Assembly: GCA_964406465.1 (NCBI GenBank)
Contig: CAYORT010000003.1
Location: 62,001 to 126,000, forward strand
From: JAHEZL01 sp964406465
Lineage (GTDB): Bacteria; Bacteroidota; Bacteroidia; Flavobacteriales_C; GCA-002722245
Direction: 5' to 3'
Length of the DNA stretch: 64,000 bases
In this document: positions 35,123 to 43,990 of the stretch, one piece after another
Position numbering within the stretch: position 1 is the first letter of the stretch
Layout: each line of letters begins with the position of its first letter
Notes under the pieces: model-generated
What the model was told of the DNA's origin: nothing
What the model saw: only the letters and a program-made list of their open reading frames with translations
The model's database searches: none
Program-made: the position numbers and the translations under genes

Positions 35123-35893
35123 ATGAGCGGAAATATGAACTTGACTCTAAAAGTTTGGAGACAAAAAAATGGCGGAAGCAAAGGAGAATTGGTAACCTAC
35201 CCGGTTTCTAATATTTCTCCAGACATGTCGTTTTTGGAAATGTTCGACGTATTGAACGATCAATTGGTAACTGAGGGCAAAGAGCCTATCGCATTCGATC
35301 ACGACTGTCGTGAAGGTATTTGCGGTATGTGTTCAATGCATATCAACGGACACGCCCACGGTCCGAAAGAACAAGTTACTACTTGCCAATTGCACATGCG
35401 TTCATTCAAAGATGGAGACACCATCGTTGTTGAGCCTTGGAGAGCAGCAGCTTTCCCGGTGATAAAAGACTTAGTAGTTGACCGTTCTTCTTTCGATAGA
35501 ATCATTGCGAAAGGCGGATTCATCTCTGTAAATACAGGTAATGCGAAAGATGCAAACAACCTTCCTATACCTAAGGTAGATGCAGATAAAGCTTTTGAAG
35601 CAGCTGCATGTATTGGTTGCGGAGCATGTGTTGCAACATGTAAAAATTCATCTGCTATGTTATTCGTTTCTGCTAAAGTTGCACAACTATCGTTGTTGCC
35701 ACAAGGTAAAGCAGAAGCATCTCAGCGTGTATTGAACATGGTTGCTCAAATGGACGAAGAAGGCTTTGGTAGCTGTACCAACACGGGTGCTTGCGAAGTA
35801 GAATGTCCTAAAGGAATTTCTATCCAAAACATCGCCATCATGAATAGAGAATATTTGAAAGCTAGTGTGATTTCTGAGCAAGAAGCGCAGTAA
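35123..35893 (+). CDS. sdhB: succinate dehydrogenase/fumarate reductase iron-sulfur subunit
   Basis: A 256-residue ferredoxin-like subunit. The 2Fe-2S ligands are in CREGICGMC with a later Cys in TTCQLH, the 4Fe-4S ligands in CIGCGACVATC, and the 3Fe-4S ligands in CTNTGACEVECPKG. It carries electrons from the flavin to the heme subunit. A terminator lies about 20 bp downstream. Confidence 0.97.
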   Translation: MSGNMNLTLKVWRQKNGGSKGELVTYPVSNISPDMSFLEMFDVLNDQLVTEGKEPIAFDHDCREGICGMCSMHINGHAHGPKEQVTTCQLHMRSFKDGDTIVVEPWRAAAFPVIKDLVVDRSSFDRIIAKGGFISVNTGNAKDANNLPIPKVDADKAFEAAACIGCGACVATCKNSSAMLFVSAKVAQLSLLPQGKAEASQRVLNMVAQMDEEGFGSCTNTGACEVECPKGISIQNIAIMNREYLKASVISEQEAQ

Positions 35894-35913
35894 TCAACTG
35901 AAATAATAATTGG

Positions 35914-35947
35914 AAAATCCTTCTCAGAAATGGGGAGGATTTTTTTT
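35914..35947 (+). terminator. Terminator of the sdhCAB operon
   Basis: AAAATCCTTCTC pairs with GGGGAGGATTTT across AGAAAT, followed by a run of T. Confidence 0.75.
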
Positions 35948-36011
35948 GTCTGAACACGATTTTTAGGATTGAAATGATTACAGGATTCTTTTCACACACA
36001 GAATCACTAAT

Positions 36012-36070
36012 CATCCCTCTTAGAGAAGAGGGCGTGCGAAAATGCTTGTGGGTGGGTGGGAGATGGATTT
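36012..36070. repeat. Single arm of a family A element (copy 3)
   Basis: Only one arm is present: tip hairpin CCCTCTT-agag-AAGAGGG followed by GCGTGCGAAAATGCTTGTGG and GGGAGATGGATTT. No inverted partner follows, so it is a solo REP-like unit. Confidence 0.65.
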
Positions 36071-36163
36071 ATAGCAGATTTTATTGGCGCCTGTGCTACT
36101 AAACAGTAGTTTAGAACTAAGATATATATTGCTTAGCTTTGATTACAAGGTTATTAACACAAT

Positions 36164-36862
36164 ATGTCATTACTACTTGCGGAATCCATACAGTACTTTA
36201 TACAATTAATTATAGCAGCATTCTTGCTGTTCAGCTATTTCAAAAAAAAGAAAAGTATATTCCTATGGGGAGGAATTATACTAATTATCCTTAGCGTTTT
36301 TCAATGGTTTCTAACATATCAAAAACAAAGCAGAAATACTGAAAAAAAAGAAAAGGAAACTCAAAAAACGCAAACAGAATTGAAGGAAAAAATAGCCTCT
36401 GCTAGACCTCTAATTAACGACTCAACAATTATTTTCGACAACACAATTAGCATTACTATAATTAAAAACTTTATCGTCGCAGAACAAAACATTGACAATG
36501 TTAAAATTTTAACAATAGGAAGACTTTTTGGTAGTAAAGAATGCCAAATAACACTCACTTCAGGCCCAGCGGAGAAAAGCCTCAGCCTTTCAGACTTCAT
36601 AAAGCAACGGGAAGAGAATATGCAGCATGACCAGTATCAATACATATTTTCAGAAAATAATCCTTTGAATAAAGTTCGAAAAGATTGCATTATTAGAGAA
36701 TGCAAAGTCTATAATAAAAACAAGTCTCTAGCCTTAATCGGCTACTATGTATATTTCTTAAAAAATGATTCCTTTTTCCGGATTGCTATGGGCTATAGCC
36801 CAAATAATGCGGAAGCTGCTCTAGCTGCTTTGAAAATTTACAATTCCATTAAGATTTATTGA
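36164..36862 (+). CDS. hypothetical membrane protein, 232 residues
   Basis: Not recognised. Two hydrophobic segments (about residues 5-25 and 33-50) are followed by a Lys/Glu/Thr-rich coiled stretch (RNTEKKEKETQKTQTELKEK). The soluble C-terminal half (about 80-232) is a mixed alpha/beta domain with SLSDFIKQREENMQ and YSPNNAEAALAALKIYNS. The orientation suggests a short outside loop and a cytoplasmic or periplasmic sensor-like domain. It is flanked by repeat elements on both sides and has no operon partner. Confidence 0.65.
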   Translation: MSLLLAESIQYFIQLIIAAFLLFSYFKKKKSIFLWGGIILIILSVFQWFLTYQKQSRNTEKKEKETQKTQTELKEKIASARPLINDSTIIFDNTISITIIKNFIVAEQNIDNVKILTIGRLFGSKECQITLTSGPAEKSLSLSDFIKQREENMQHDQYQYIFSENNPLNKVRKDCIIRECKVYNKNKSLALIGYYVYFLKNDSFFRIAMGYSPNNAEAALAALKIYNSIKIY

Positions 36863-36921
36863 GAATTCTTTTGAATTTTGAAAGTGGGAACCTAAATCTT
36901 CGGCCTTTTCCCTACCTGTTA

Positions 36922-36985
36922 TGTTTAGCGAAGCGAACTTAGCTGAATCTTTTCCCGAAGCTTTCAGCTTCACAATAATTTAACT
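36922..36985. repeat. Intergenic hairpin repeat, family D, copy 2
   Basis: The stretch matches copy 1 near 5.3 kb through GCGAACTT and GCTGAATCTTTTCCCG. AGCTGAA pairs with TTCAGCT. It lacks the inner CCCGATTCTCGGG hairpin of copy 1 and lies just behind the truncated HigA-type gene. Confidence 0.6.
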
Positions 36986-36990
36986 ATTTA

Positions 36991-37200
36991 TCAATACGCC
37001 TTCACCAACGCCTCCAAAGGAATATTCATCTTCTCATGCAATTTACGAATCATCTCCAACGACAATTTTCTTTTGCGATTTAGTATTTCACTCACCCTTC
37101 CTTTATATCCAATTATTTCGGCCAAATCTTTTTGCTTGTAGCCCATTTGTTTCATTCCTAATTTAATTCCCCTATTTCCATCATAAACTAATAATCTATG
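36991..37200 (-). pseudogene. truncated HigA-type (XRE) antitoxin gene
   Basis: The minus strand encodes a HigA-like helix-turn-helix: MGYKQKDLAEIIGYKGRVSE, then ILNRKRKLSLEMIRKLHEKM and a proper stop. Homologs carry 40 or more residues before this point. Here the frame runs upstream only to the edge of a family B palindrome and meets a stop there, with no good start codon other than an internal ATG (37153-37155). No HigB toxin gene is next to it. The palindrome probably displaced the 5' end. An internally started 54-residue peptide could still be made. Confidence 0.7.
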
Positions 37201-37311
37201 TAGGGCAATAGTTTCTTCGAAGCCCGTCAGTTAAATGGGACATATTGGGTAAGAATTACTTAAGAGTGGTTGTCCCCTTTAACTGACGGGCTCCGAAGGA
37301 ACTATTACCCT
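37201..37311. repeat. Palindrome, family B, copy 2, with a different stem core
   Basis: Outer ends TAGGGCAATAGTTTCTTC and the loop (GGGTAAGAATTACTTAAGAG) match copy 1, but the stem core of both arms is CCCGTCAGTTAAA instead of GTACCTCAGGATG. The arms still pair. It replaces the 5' part of the antitoxin gene. Confidence 0.85.
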
Positions 37312-37437
37312 TCTTAATTTCAAATTTAGCTTACGTAATTTAAACCTTGATTCCAAGCAAGTAGATTTCATATAACAAGTCTCCCTGAAATTACAATGAA
37401 AATAATCCTTTGTACGAATAAAGAAAAAACAAAAAAA

Positions 37438-38082
37438 CTAACTGAAAAGCCATCCCCAGCCACCAAACGTTCCCTCAAGGGCTGCAGCAATATTTAAAAT
37501 AAGAACCGAAATAGATAATACAATGCCCAGAAGTAGGGCCAATAATAACATTGTTCGAGCTAGTTTTTGCTTTTTTTGAGCGAAAGCGACAATCGGTGAA
37601 GAAAGCAACAAAGCATCTCCCAACAACATCAAAACTAGACCTAAATTGCTCGCTGCAAACAACAACGCCAATAGCAAAAATAAAATGCCCAAAGTAAACA
37701 AAAAGTAAATTAGCGCATTAGAATTCTCATTTTCTTTTAGTGAATGACTTTCGTCTTCTATTAATTTGCTGTAAGATTTAGTTGCAACAATTGTTGCTGT
37801 TTCATAATTAGACTCACTAATTGCAGCAACCTTTCGAGCAATGTATGGAGCCTTATTCACTTTTTTGGATGGACGATCAACCACTACTGTTGTTGCGCTG
37901 TAAACTGGTTTTTCAATTTTTAACCCCCCTTTTTTCTCACTCGCGCTGCTTTTCATTGAAGCTACTTCATGATGCTCAACTTTATTTAAGTGAGCGTACT
38001 TTTGCGCGGTAAATAAATTTTTGCTGCAAGAGGTAAAAGTTAAAACTAGAGCTAACGAAAAGTAGAATAAAATTTTTTGCAT
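37438..38082 (-). CDS. lipoprotein with C-terminal membrane segments
   Basis: A 214-residue protein with lipobox TFTSC, a Lys/Ser-rich periplasmic stretch (about residues 25-120), and three hydrophobic helices in the last 90 residues (LIYFLFTLGILFLLLALLF, then LGLVLMLLGDALLL and a third). This lipoprotein-plus-helices layout recurs in Bacteroidota without an assigned role. The internal ATG was chosen because the longer start puts the lipobox too far in. It is a single gene on its strand. Confidence 0.7.
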   Translation of the reverse strand: MQKILFYFSLALVLTFTSCSKNLFTAQKYAHLNKVEHHEVASMKSSASEKKGGLKIEKPVYSATTVVVDRPSKKVNKAPYIARKVAAISESNYETATIVATKSYSKLIEDESHSLKENENSNALIYFLFTLGILFLLLALLFAASNLGLVLMLLGDALLLSSPIVAFAQKKQKLARTMLLLALLLGIVLSISVLILNIAAALEGTFGGWGWLFS

Positions 38083-38405
38083 AATCATCAATTTTGAGGC
38101 GAAAATACATTCAATAATCACTCTCTAATTATTGCATTTGGCAACACAATTAAGCTGCTTGTCAATTTGTGCAAAAAAGGAATGAAATGGCGTTGCTCTC
38201 TCATTGCAAATGGTTTTTGCGGCTCATCAATAAAATGCAAACAATAACGTCAGCTAACGTGAATTATGCCCTAACCGTAATCCTTTTCACGCATTGTAAA
38301 GCAAATGTATGCCCCCTATTTTGGCTTGTCCGGAGGATGTCCGGGTTAATTATTTCCACCTCTCTTCACGATTCCCTTTCTTTACGAAAACCAAAAACTT
38401 CAAAC
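38083..38405. other. 323-base gap before the redoxin gene
   Basis: No convincing gene. An in-frame extension of the redoxin frame runs through part of it but has no protein-like character. A direct repeat GTCCGG...GTCCGG and a loose inverted repeat CACAATT...AATTTGTG were noticed. No clear promoter consensus was found. Confidence 0.5.
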
Positions 38406-38939
38406 ATGAAAAAGCAATTCTATATTCTTGTTTTACTGTTATTTACACACTTGATAGTAAACGCTCAAAACACCAATCCGACTGATTTTACATTGTATTC
38501 AGTTAGCGACTCCAGCAAATTTGTTTTGAGTGAAAACAAAGGCAAATACGTGGTGCTGCATTTCTTGCTAAAAACAGAGTGTCCGTATTGCATGCGACTT
38601 ACCATGGAATATGCTATCAATGCCGATTCATTGCCCGATGTGGTTCAAGTATTTATCAAGCCCGATGCAAAAGAAGAATTGGACAAATGGACGGCAAAGG
38701 TTCCCGACAAAGCATTGGCTAAATTCGCCATCTATCACGATCCAAATGCGGCATTGGCAAAGAAATTTAAGATCAAAGGAGGTTATGACTTTCACAACGA
38801 AAGCGTGAACTATCCGGCATTGATCATCATAGACCCCAGCGGAAAGGAAGTCTTTAGATACATAGGCACAAGCAATAGTGATCGCTATTCCTTTGCACAG
38901 TTGAAGGCCAAAATGAAGGAGCTGAAGGCAATAAAATAA
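38406..38939 (+). CDS. exported redoxin/peroxiredoxin-like protein
   Basis: A 177-residue thioredoxin-fold protein. Residues 1-20 are a signal peptide ending VNAQ. NPTDFTLYSVSDSSKF and GKYVVLHFLLKTECPYC set the AhpC/TSA-redoxin fold, with the CPYC pair (about residues 59-62) as likely redox or peroxidatic cysteines. GGYDFHNESVNYPALIIIDPSGKEV holds the cis-Pro segment. It should work on thiols or peroxides in the periplasm. The ATG is fixed by the signal peptide. Confidence 0.82.
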   Translation: MKKQFYILVLLLFTHLIVNAQNTNPTDFTLYSVSDSSKFVLSENKGKYVVLHFLLKTECPYCMRLTMEYAINADSLPDVVQVFIKPDAKEELDKWTAKVPDKALAKFAIYHDPNAALAKKFKIKGGYDFHNESVNYPALIIIDPSGKEVFRYIGTSNSDRYSFAQLKAKMKELKAIK

Positions 38940-39136
38940 GTTCGAACACTTAGCTCCTTTTTAAATATATTCAGCTAAAGAAACATTAAACTCTTCCAAA
39001 TCTCTTTACCAATAACCTTTTCAAACTTTAACAATATTTTACTTTGTTTTTCAAAGTACTTTCTATAATATTGTAATCAACAAACTGGATGTTGGATTTT
39101 TAATACACAATTATGCGCAGATACTATCCTTAGGCG

Positions 39137-40612
39137 ATGCACATTGCCCCTGCCATCGATCATGAAAAAAAAGGTGGAAAGCTGAAAAAAAATTACTGTT
39201 TGCTGGTCAATCCATTTTACCCCAAAGACCCGGTATCGAGCTTTGGTAAGCATGTGCTCACCCCTTCATTGGCTCTCACCAGCTTTGCAGCAGCAACGCC
39301 CCAAGAATGGGAAGTAAAATACTGGGATGAGAATCTGTTGCAGGGGCACATTCCGTACAAAGAAATACCGCAGGTGGTGGCAATAACGGTGCATTTAACC
39401 TTTGCCAATCGCGCCTACGAAATAGCGCGCTGGTATAGAGAACGTGGCTCCATAGTGGTGATGGGCGGCTTGCACATCATGGCTTGTCCGCACGAAGTGC
39501 GCGATCACTGTCACATCATGGTGAAGGGAGAAGGCGTAAAAATTTGGGGAGAAATATTGAACGACATCAGCAAAGGAAATTACAAAGATTGTTACGAAGG
39601 TAAATTCGATAAAGAATACCACTTAGAGCCAGCGCCAAGAAGAGAAATTCTGGATCGCAGAGCATTTTTAACCACCGCCAGTGTTATCGCAACGCGCGGA
39701 TGCAACAACAGATGCGGCTTTTGCTATTTATCTACCAAGGGATTAAAAATGCCATACAGTTGCCGACATCCGCAGCAAATTGTTGATGAAATCAAGCATA
39801 CAGGAGAAAAATATGTGGTGTTTATCGACAATAATTTGGGTGCCGACAAAGACTATCTTAAGGAATTGTGCAATGCCTTAAAACCATTGGAAATCATTTG
39901 GAATGCTGCTGTAACGCTTGATGTCACCGACGACCCCGAATTGGTGATGGAAATGGCTCTGTCGGGATGCACAGGTGTTTTCATTGGTTTCGAATCATTG
40001 AACACCAACAACATCATCGACCAAAACAAGAAGAGTCCGCGCTGTGAAGATTATTCAAAACGCGTTCAAATGCTACAAGACGTGGGCATCAATGTAAACG
40101 GAAGTTTTGTTTTAGGATTTGATCACGACACCAAAGAAGTATTTGATTTTACTGCAAAATGGGTAGAAGAGAACAAATTGGCCTGCGCCACATTTCATAT
40201 ACTTACACCCTACCCCGGCACACCATTGTTTAAGCAAATGGAAAACGAGGGAAGAATTTTACATAAAGATTGGTGCAAATACGACACCGCCAATGTGGTA
40301 TTTAAACCAAAAAACATGAGCGTTGAGGAGCTCAAGGCAGGATACGACAAAATCTATCAAGATCTTTTCTCCTTGTCGTCTATTTGGAAAAGAAGGCCCA
40401 ACAAAATCTCTTCGTCGATTGCCTATTTTGCGGGGTCATTGTTGTACAAGCGCTCTAATATGTTTTGGCATTTGCTTATCAAAAACAATTTAACGCATGC
40501 GATGTGGAGACCACTCATTGAAATATCGCGACAAAAACATTTGCGCTATCGCAAACAGCTGGCGGCACAAGCAGAAAATAAACAAGCGGTATTTGTAATT
40601 CCTGGCGTGTAA
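39137..40612 (+). CDS. B12-binding-domain radical SAM enzyme
   Basis: A 491-residue cobalamin-dependent-type radical SAM protein. The N-terminal 150 residues form a Rossmann B12-binding-like domain (VVAITVHLTFANRAYEIA, VVMGGLHI), lacking an obvious DxHxxG. The radical SAM core starts at about residue 185 with ATRGCNNRCGFCYLS, the CxxxCxxC cluster motif, followed by FIDNNLGAD and GFESLN. The C-terminal 130 residues resemble the DUF4070-type tail. Related enzymes methylate unactivated carbons, for example in hopanoids; the substrate here is unknown. A sugar transferase gene follows after 19 bp. Confidence 0.88.
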   Translation: MHIAPAIDHEKKGGKLKKNYCLLVNPFYPKDPVSSFGKHVLTPSLALTSFAAATPQEWEVKYWDENLLQGHIPYKEIPQVVAITVHLTFANRAYEIARWYRERGSIVVMGGLHIMACPHEVRDHCHIMVKGEGVKIWGEILNDISKGNYKDCYEGKFDKEYHLEPAPRREILDRRAFLTTASVIATRGCNNRCGFCYLSTKGLKMPYSCRHPQQIVDEIKHTGEKYVVFIDNNLGADKDYLKELCNALKPLEIIWNAAVTLDVTDDPELVMEMALSGCTGVFIGFESLNTNNIIDQNKKSPRCEDYSKRVQMLQDVGINVNGSFVLGFDHDTKEVFDFTAKWVEENKLACATFHILTPYPGTPLFKQMENEGRILHKDWCKYDTANVVFKPKNMSVEELKAGYDKIYQDLFSLSSIWKRRPNKISSSIAYFAGSLLYKRSNMFWHLLIKNNLTHAMWRPLIEISRQKHLRYRKQLAAQAENKQAVFVIPGV

Positions 40613-40631
40613 TTTATAAAAAACCATACTT

Positions 40632-41159
40632 ATGAAAAGGCTATTCGATATCGGATTTTCACTGATAGGCATCGTGCTTTTCTCGCCACTTTGGTTTGTG
40701 CTAAGCTTCTTGATTTGGATAGAAGACCGAGAAGAAATTGTGTTTAAGCAGAAACGTATTGGGAAGAACAAAAACACCTTTGAGATTTTGAAATTTAGAA
40801 CGATGCGCAATGGCAAAGTGACTAAGATTGGCGGCTATTTGCGCAAGACGGGTTTGGATGAAACATTACAATTCATCAATGTTTTAAAGGGCGATATGAG
40901 TATTATCGGTCCGCGCCCACTCACAGAAAGCGACATTCAACGGCTGGCCTGGACAGGCGACCATCACGCAGTTCGATGGCTGATTAGACCAGGCATCTCT
41001 GGTCCGGCACAAATATTTGGCGCAGGCTCAGCAGCGGTATCGTTAGAGATGGATTTGCAATACATCAAAGTACAATCCACCAGAAAAGACCTCTACTTTC
41101 TAGTACTTTCTTTTATGGTGAATATTTTGGGAAAAAGCCGAGTGAGAAAAATGTTGTAG
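40632..41159 (+). CDS. bacterial sugar transferase (phosphoglycosyl transferase core)
   Basis: A 175-residue minimal PglC/WcaJ-type transferase. The N-terminal KRLFDIGFSLIGIVLFSPLW is the membrane re-entrant helix. The core has FKQKRIGKN, FEILKFRTM, LRKTGLDETLQFINVLKGDMS, SIIGPRPL and RPGISGPAQI. It transfers a sugar phosphate to undecaprenyl phosphate at the inner membrane. No glycosyltransferase cluster follows, which is unusual; instead it is paired with the radical SAM gene. Confidence 0.9.
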   Translation: MKRLFDIGFSLIGIVLFSPLWFVLSFLIWIEDREEIVFKQKRIGKNKNTFEILKFRTMRNGKVTKIGGYLRKTGLDETLQFINVLKGDMSIIGPRPLTESDIQRLAWTGDHHAVRWLIRPGISGPAQIFGAGSAAVSLEMDLQYIKVQSTRKDLYFLVLSFMVNILGKSRVRKML

Positions 41160-41213
41160 ATCATTAAGAATTCATTTGTGACCTTCATCACTGTACTACT
41201 TTACAACATAATT

Positions 41214-41221
41214 TATCTTTG
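41214..41221 (+). promoter_or_regulatory. -7 box of the thioredoxin gene
   Basis: TATCTTTG is a TAnnTTTG match 18 bp before the ATG. The -33 element is unclear. Confidence 0.5.
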
Positions 41222-41239
41222 AGGTATAAAATTAAAGCT

Positions 41240-41539
41240 ATGGCAACACAAAATTTCAACAGCTTATTGCAATCGAATCAATTGGTTTTGGTAGACTTTA
41301 TGGCCGAATGGTGTGGGCCATGCAAGACCATGAAACCTATTTTGGAAGAACTTAAAGGAAAGGTTGGCGACAAAGTAAAAATCATCAAAATAGATGTAGA
41401 TAAAAATCCGCAAGTAGCCCAGCATTTCCAAATAAGAGGAGTTCCAACTTTGATGCTTTTTAAAGACGCTAAAGTAGTGTGGAAGCAATCGGGAGTGCAC
41501 AGCGCGCAACAATTGAAAGAAATTGTTGATAGGGCTTAA
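41240..41539 (+). CDS. trxA: thioredoxin
   Basis: A 99-residue thioredoxin with the active site WCGPC at residues 24-28, KIDVDKNPQVAQHFQIRGVPTL with the cis-Pro, and LMLFKDAK. It reduces cytoplasmic disulfides. The ATG giving MATQNFNSLL was used; a longer frame upstream crosses the promoter box. Confidence 0.96.
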   Translation: MATQNFNSLLQSNQLVLVDFMAEWCGPCKTMKPILEELKGKVGDKVKIIKIDVDKNPQVAQHFQIRGVPTLMLFKDAKVVWKQSGVHSAQQLKEIVDRA

Positions 41540-41627
41540 CATATGACATTAATCAACCCTTTTTAACATATCCCTCACTTTTTTCTGCGCAATAACATTT
41601 ACCTTAGGCGCACCGAAAATCAAATTT

Positions 41628-42731
41628 ATGAGGGCTTCATTTTATATTTCAATAGTAGCGTTGTTTGCTCTTTATTCTTGCGGAAAGCAAGAATATGTGA
41701 GTCCGAAAAAAGTAAGTTCCATCGTTGAATCTGTTTACGCATCGGGTACCATAGTACCCACCAACGAGCACGCATTGTTCTCTTTGGTGAATGGAATTGT
41801 ATTGAAAAAATATGTGAAAGATGGGGACGTGGTGAAGAAGGGACAAATACTTTATGAAATTAGTAGCGATGCTCCATCGGCACGATTGAATTCGGTGAGA
41901 GCAGCCTACGAAAAATCGGCAGCTGATGCCGGAAACAACTCATCGGTATTGAATGATTTACGCAGTGCATTGCTCAATGCACAAAGCAAATTCGCATTAG
42001 ATTCGGCTATTTACTTTAAATACAAAAAGCTAATTGAAGCAGATGCTGTTTCGCAACTGCAACTCGATCAAGCGCAGGTGCAATACGGTATTTCGGCCAA
42101 TGCAGTAAAGTCGGCAAAGGAAAAATATGCCTCAGCAAAAAGAGATTTACAAGTGAGTTTATCAAGCGCTCAAAGTCAGCTCGCCACAGCAGAAAACGAC
42201 CTCAACAACTTCATCATACGCAGCGATGTTGACGGTGTAATTTTTAAAACTTATAAAGAGGTTGGCGAAACCGTAAGAATGAATGAAAACCTTGCGTTGC
42301 TTGGAGAAGAGAAATCGAGAATCATTAAAATGCAGGTGGATCAAATGGATATTGAGAAGGTGAAAATCGGACAAACAGTATTGTACAAAACAGATGTGGC
42401 GGGGAATAAAATTAATCAGGCTACGATAAGCAGAATTTATCCCTTGATGAATGAAAACGATCAAACATTTAGAGTTGATGCTGTGCTTCCCGATTCATTG
42501 TCGATGAACTATGTGCACATCACTGTTGAGTCGAACATTATGATTCAAGAAAAGAAAAACGCCTTGGTTATTCCGCGCAAATTTTTACTTAAAGGAGATA
42601 GCGTGAACATTAACGACAATGGCAGCGCTAAGTTGATTCCAGTTAAAACGGGCATCGTTACTTTGGATGAAGCAGAAATCATTTCGGGCTTAGATGAAAA
42701 ATCTGAACTAATTGTTCCTACCGAGAAATAA
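41628..42731 (+). CDS. ABC exporter periplasmic adaptor (MacA/HlyD-like) lipoprotein
   Basis: A 367-residue membrane-fusion protein. The lipobox ALYSC anchors it. A biotinyl-lipoyl half (SLVNGIVLKKYVKDGDVVKKGQILYEI) and its return (SDVDGVIFKTYKEVGETVRM) flank a coiled-coil hairpin (about residues 85-180). The beta-barrel region contains MQVDQMDIEKVKIGQTV. It should link the inner-membrane ABC unit to an outer-membrane channel. Its stop overlaps the permease start by one base. Confidence 0.9.
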   Translation: MRASFYISIVALFALYSCGKQEYVSPKKVSSIVESVYASGTIVPTNEHALFSLVNGIVLKKYVKDGDVVKKGQILYEISSDAPSARLNSVRAAYEKSAADAGNNSSVLNDLRSALLNAQSKFALDSAIYFKYKKLIEADAVSQLQLDQAQVQYGISANAVKSAKEKYASAKRDLQVSLSSAQSQLATAENDLNNFIIRSDVDGVIFKTYKEVGETVRMNENLALLGEEKSRIIKMQVDQMDIEKVKIGQTVLYKTDVAGNKINQATISRIYPLMNENDQTFRVDAVLPDSLSMNYVHITVESNIMIQEKKNALVIPRKFLLKGDSVNINDNGSAKLIPVKTGIVTLDEAEIISGLDEKSELIVPTEK

Positions 42732-43990
42732 TGAATTTACCAGTAAACCTAAATATCGCTAAACGGCATTTGCTATCGAGAAAAAAACAATCGATAGTGG
42801 CCATGCTGGGCGTTACTTTTGGTATTGCGATGTTTATTCTCATGATTTCATTCATGAAAGGAGTAAATAAATTTTTAGAAGAAACAATGTTGTCGATGAC
42901 TCCCGACATCCACTTGTTTAACGACATTAAAACCGACTATTCCAACTCCATTACCAAAGAATATTTAAACGACACCAATAAGCTCGCTGTGGTGCGTCAT
43001 CCTAAGCCGAAAGAGATTAGCATGAACATCAAAAATGCGCCCACCATCATGAACGATATCCGCAAGGATCCTCGTGTGCTGGCTGTAGCGCCAATGCTCA
43101 CCACTCAGGCATTTTTTAATTACGGTCCGGTTCAAATTAACGGTGTCATCAACGGTGTTGATATTTTGGAAGAAGCGCGACTTTACGGACTAAAAGAAAA
43201 GATAGTAGATGGCAGAGTAGAAAATTTGCTGACCAGCGACAATGGCATCATCATGGGTGTTGGCTTGGCAGACAAACTCAATGTGCGCATGGGCGATATG
43301 GTGACATTAGCAACACCAAAAGGAACCTCTACCCGCTTGCGTGTTGTAGCCACTTTTCAAATGGGAATTGCAGCCATCGATCAAGTAAAAAGTTATGTAA
43401 ATATTTCTACCGTTCAGCAGTTGTTGGGCAAGGATAAAAGCTACATTACAGATATCAATGTGAAGCTAAAAGACAACAAAATTGCGCACTCTTTGGCGAA
43501 AGATTACGCCATCAAATACGGGTATAAGGCCGATGATTGGGAAATTACCAACGCATCGGTACAATCGTCGAATATAGTGCGCGATGTACTTACCTATGTG
43601 GTAAGTGCAACGATGTTGATTGTAGCTGGATTTGGTATTTACAACATTATGAACATGTTGATTTCGAATAAACTTAAAGACATTGCGATATTGAAAGCAC
43701 AAGGCTTTGCGCGCAAAGACATCATTCAAATTTTCTTGGCACAATCTACCACCATCGGATTTTTTGGAGCACTCACTGGAATACTTCTGGGATTCTTACT
43801 GTCGTATGGCCTATCGAATGTTCCTTTTCCAAATCAGGGCATGATCAGCTTGAAATTTTTTCCTGTAATTTTTGAACCATTGCATTATATTTTCGGAGTG
43901 ATATTTGGCGTAAGCACCACGTTTGTGGCGGGATTGATGCCGTCTATCAAAGCATCGAAAATTGATCCGGTAGAAATATTAAGAGGTTAA
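42731..43990 (+). CDS. ABC transporter permease (FtsX/MacB-like)
   Basis: A 419-residue permease of the LolE/MacB type: one N-terminal helix (VAMLGVTFGIAMFILMI), a 240-residue periplasmic MacB_PCD domain (MNDIRKDPRVLAVAPML, GRVENLLTSDNGIIMGVGLADKL), and three C-terminal helices with the FtsX signature KDIAILKAQGFARKDI. Its stop overlaps the ATPase start by one base. Whether the cargo is a lipoprotein, drug or peptide is open. Confidence 0.92.
   Translation: MNLPVNLNIAKRHLLSRKKQSIVAMLGVTFGIAMFILMISFMKGVNKFLEETMLSMTPDIHLFNDIKTDYSNSITKEYLNDTNKLAVVRHPKPKEISMNIKNAPTIMNDIRKDPRVLAVAPMLTTQAFFNYGPVQINGVINGVDILEEARLYGLKEKIVDGRVENLLTSDNGIIMGVGLADKLNVRMGDMVTLATPKGTSTRLRVVATFQMGIAAIDQVKSYVNISTVQQLLGKDKSYITDINVKLKDNKIAHSLAKDYAIKYGYKADDWEITNASVQSSNIVRDVLTYVVSATMLIVAGFGIYNIMNMLISNKLKDIAILKAQGFARKDIIQIFLAQSTTIGFFGALTGILLGFLLSYGLSNVPFPNQGMISLKFFPVIFEPLHYIFGVIFGVSTTFVAGLMPSIKASKIDPVEILRG

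Noticed and set aside
38169..38405. N-terminal extension of the redoxin frame
   Set aside because: No protein-like features, and the signal peptide begins at the later ATG.
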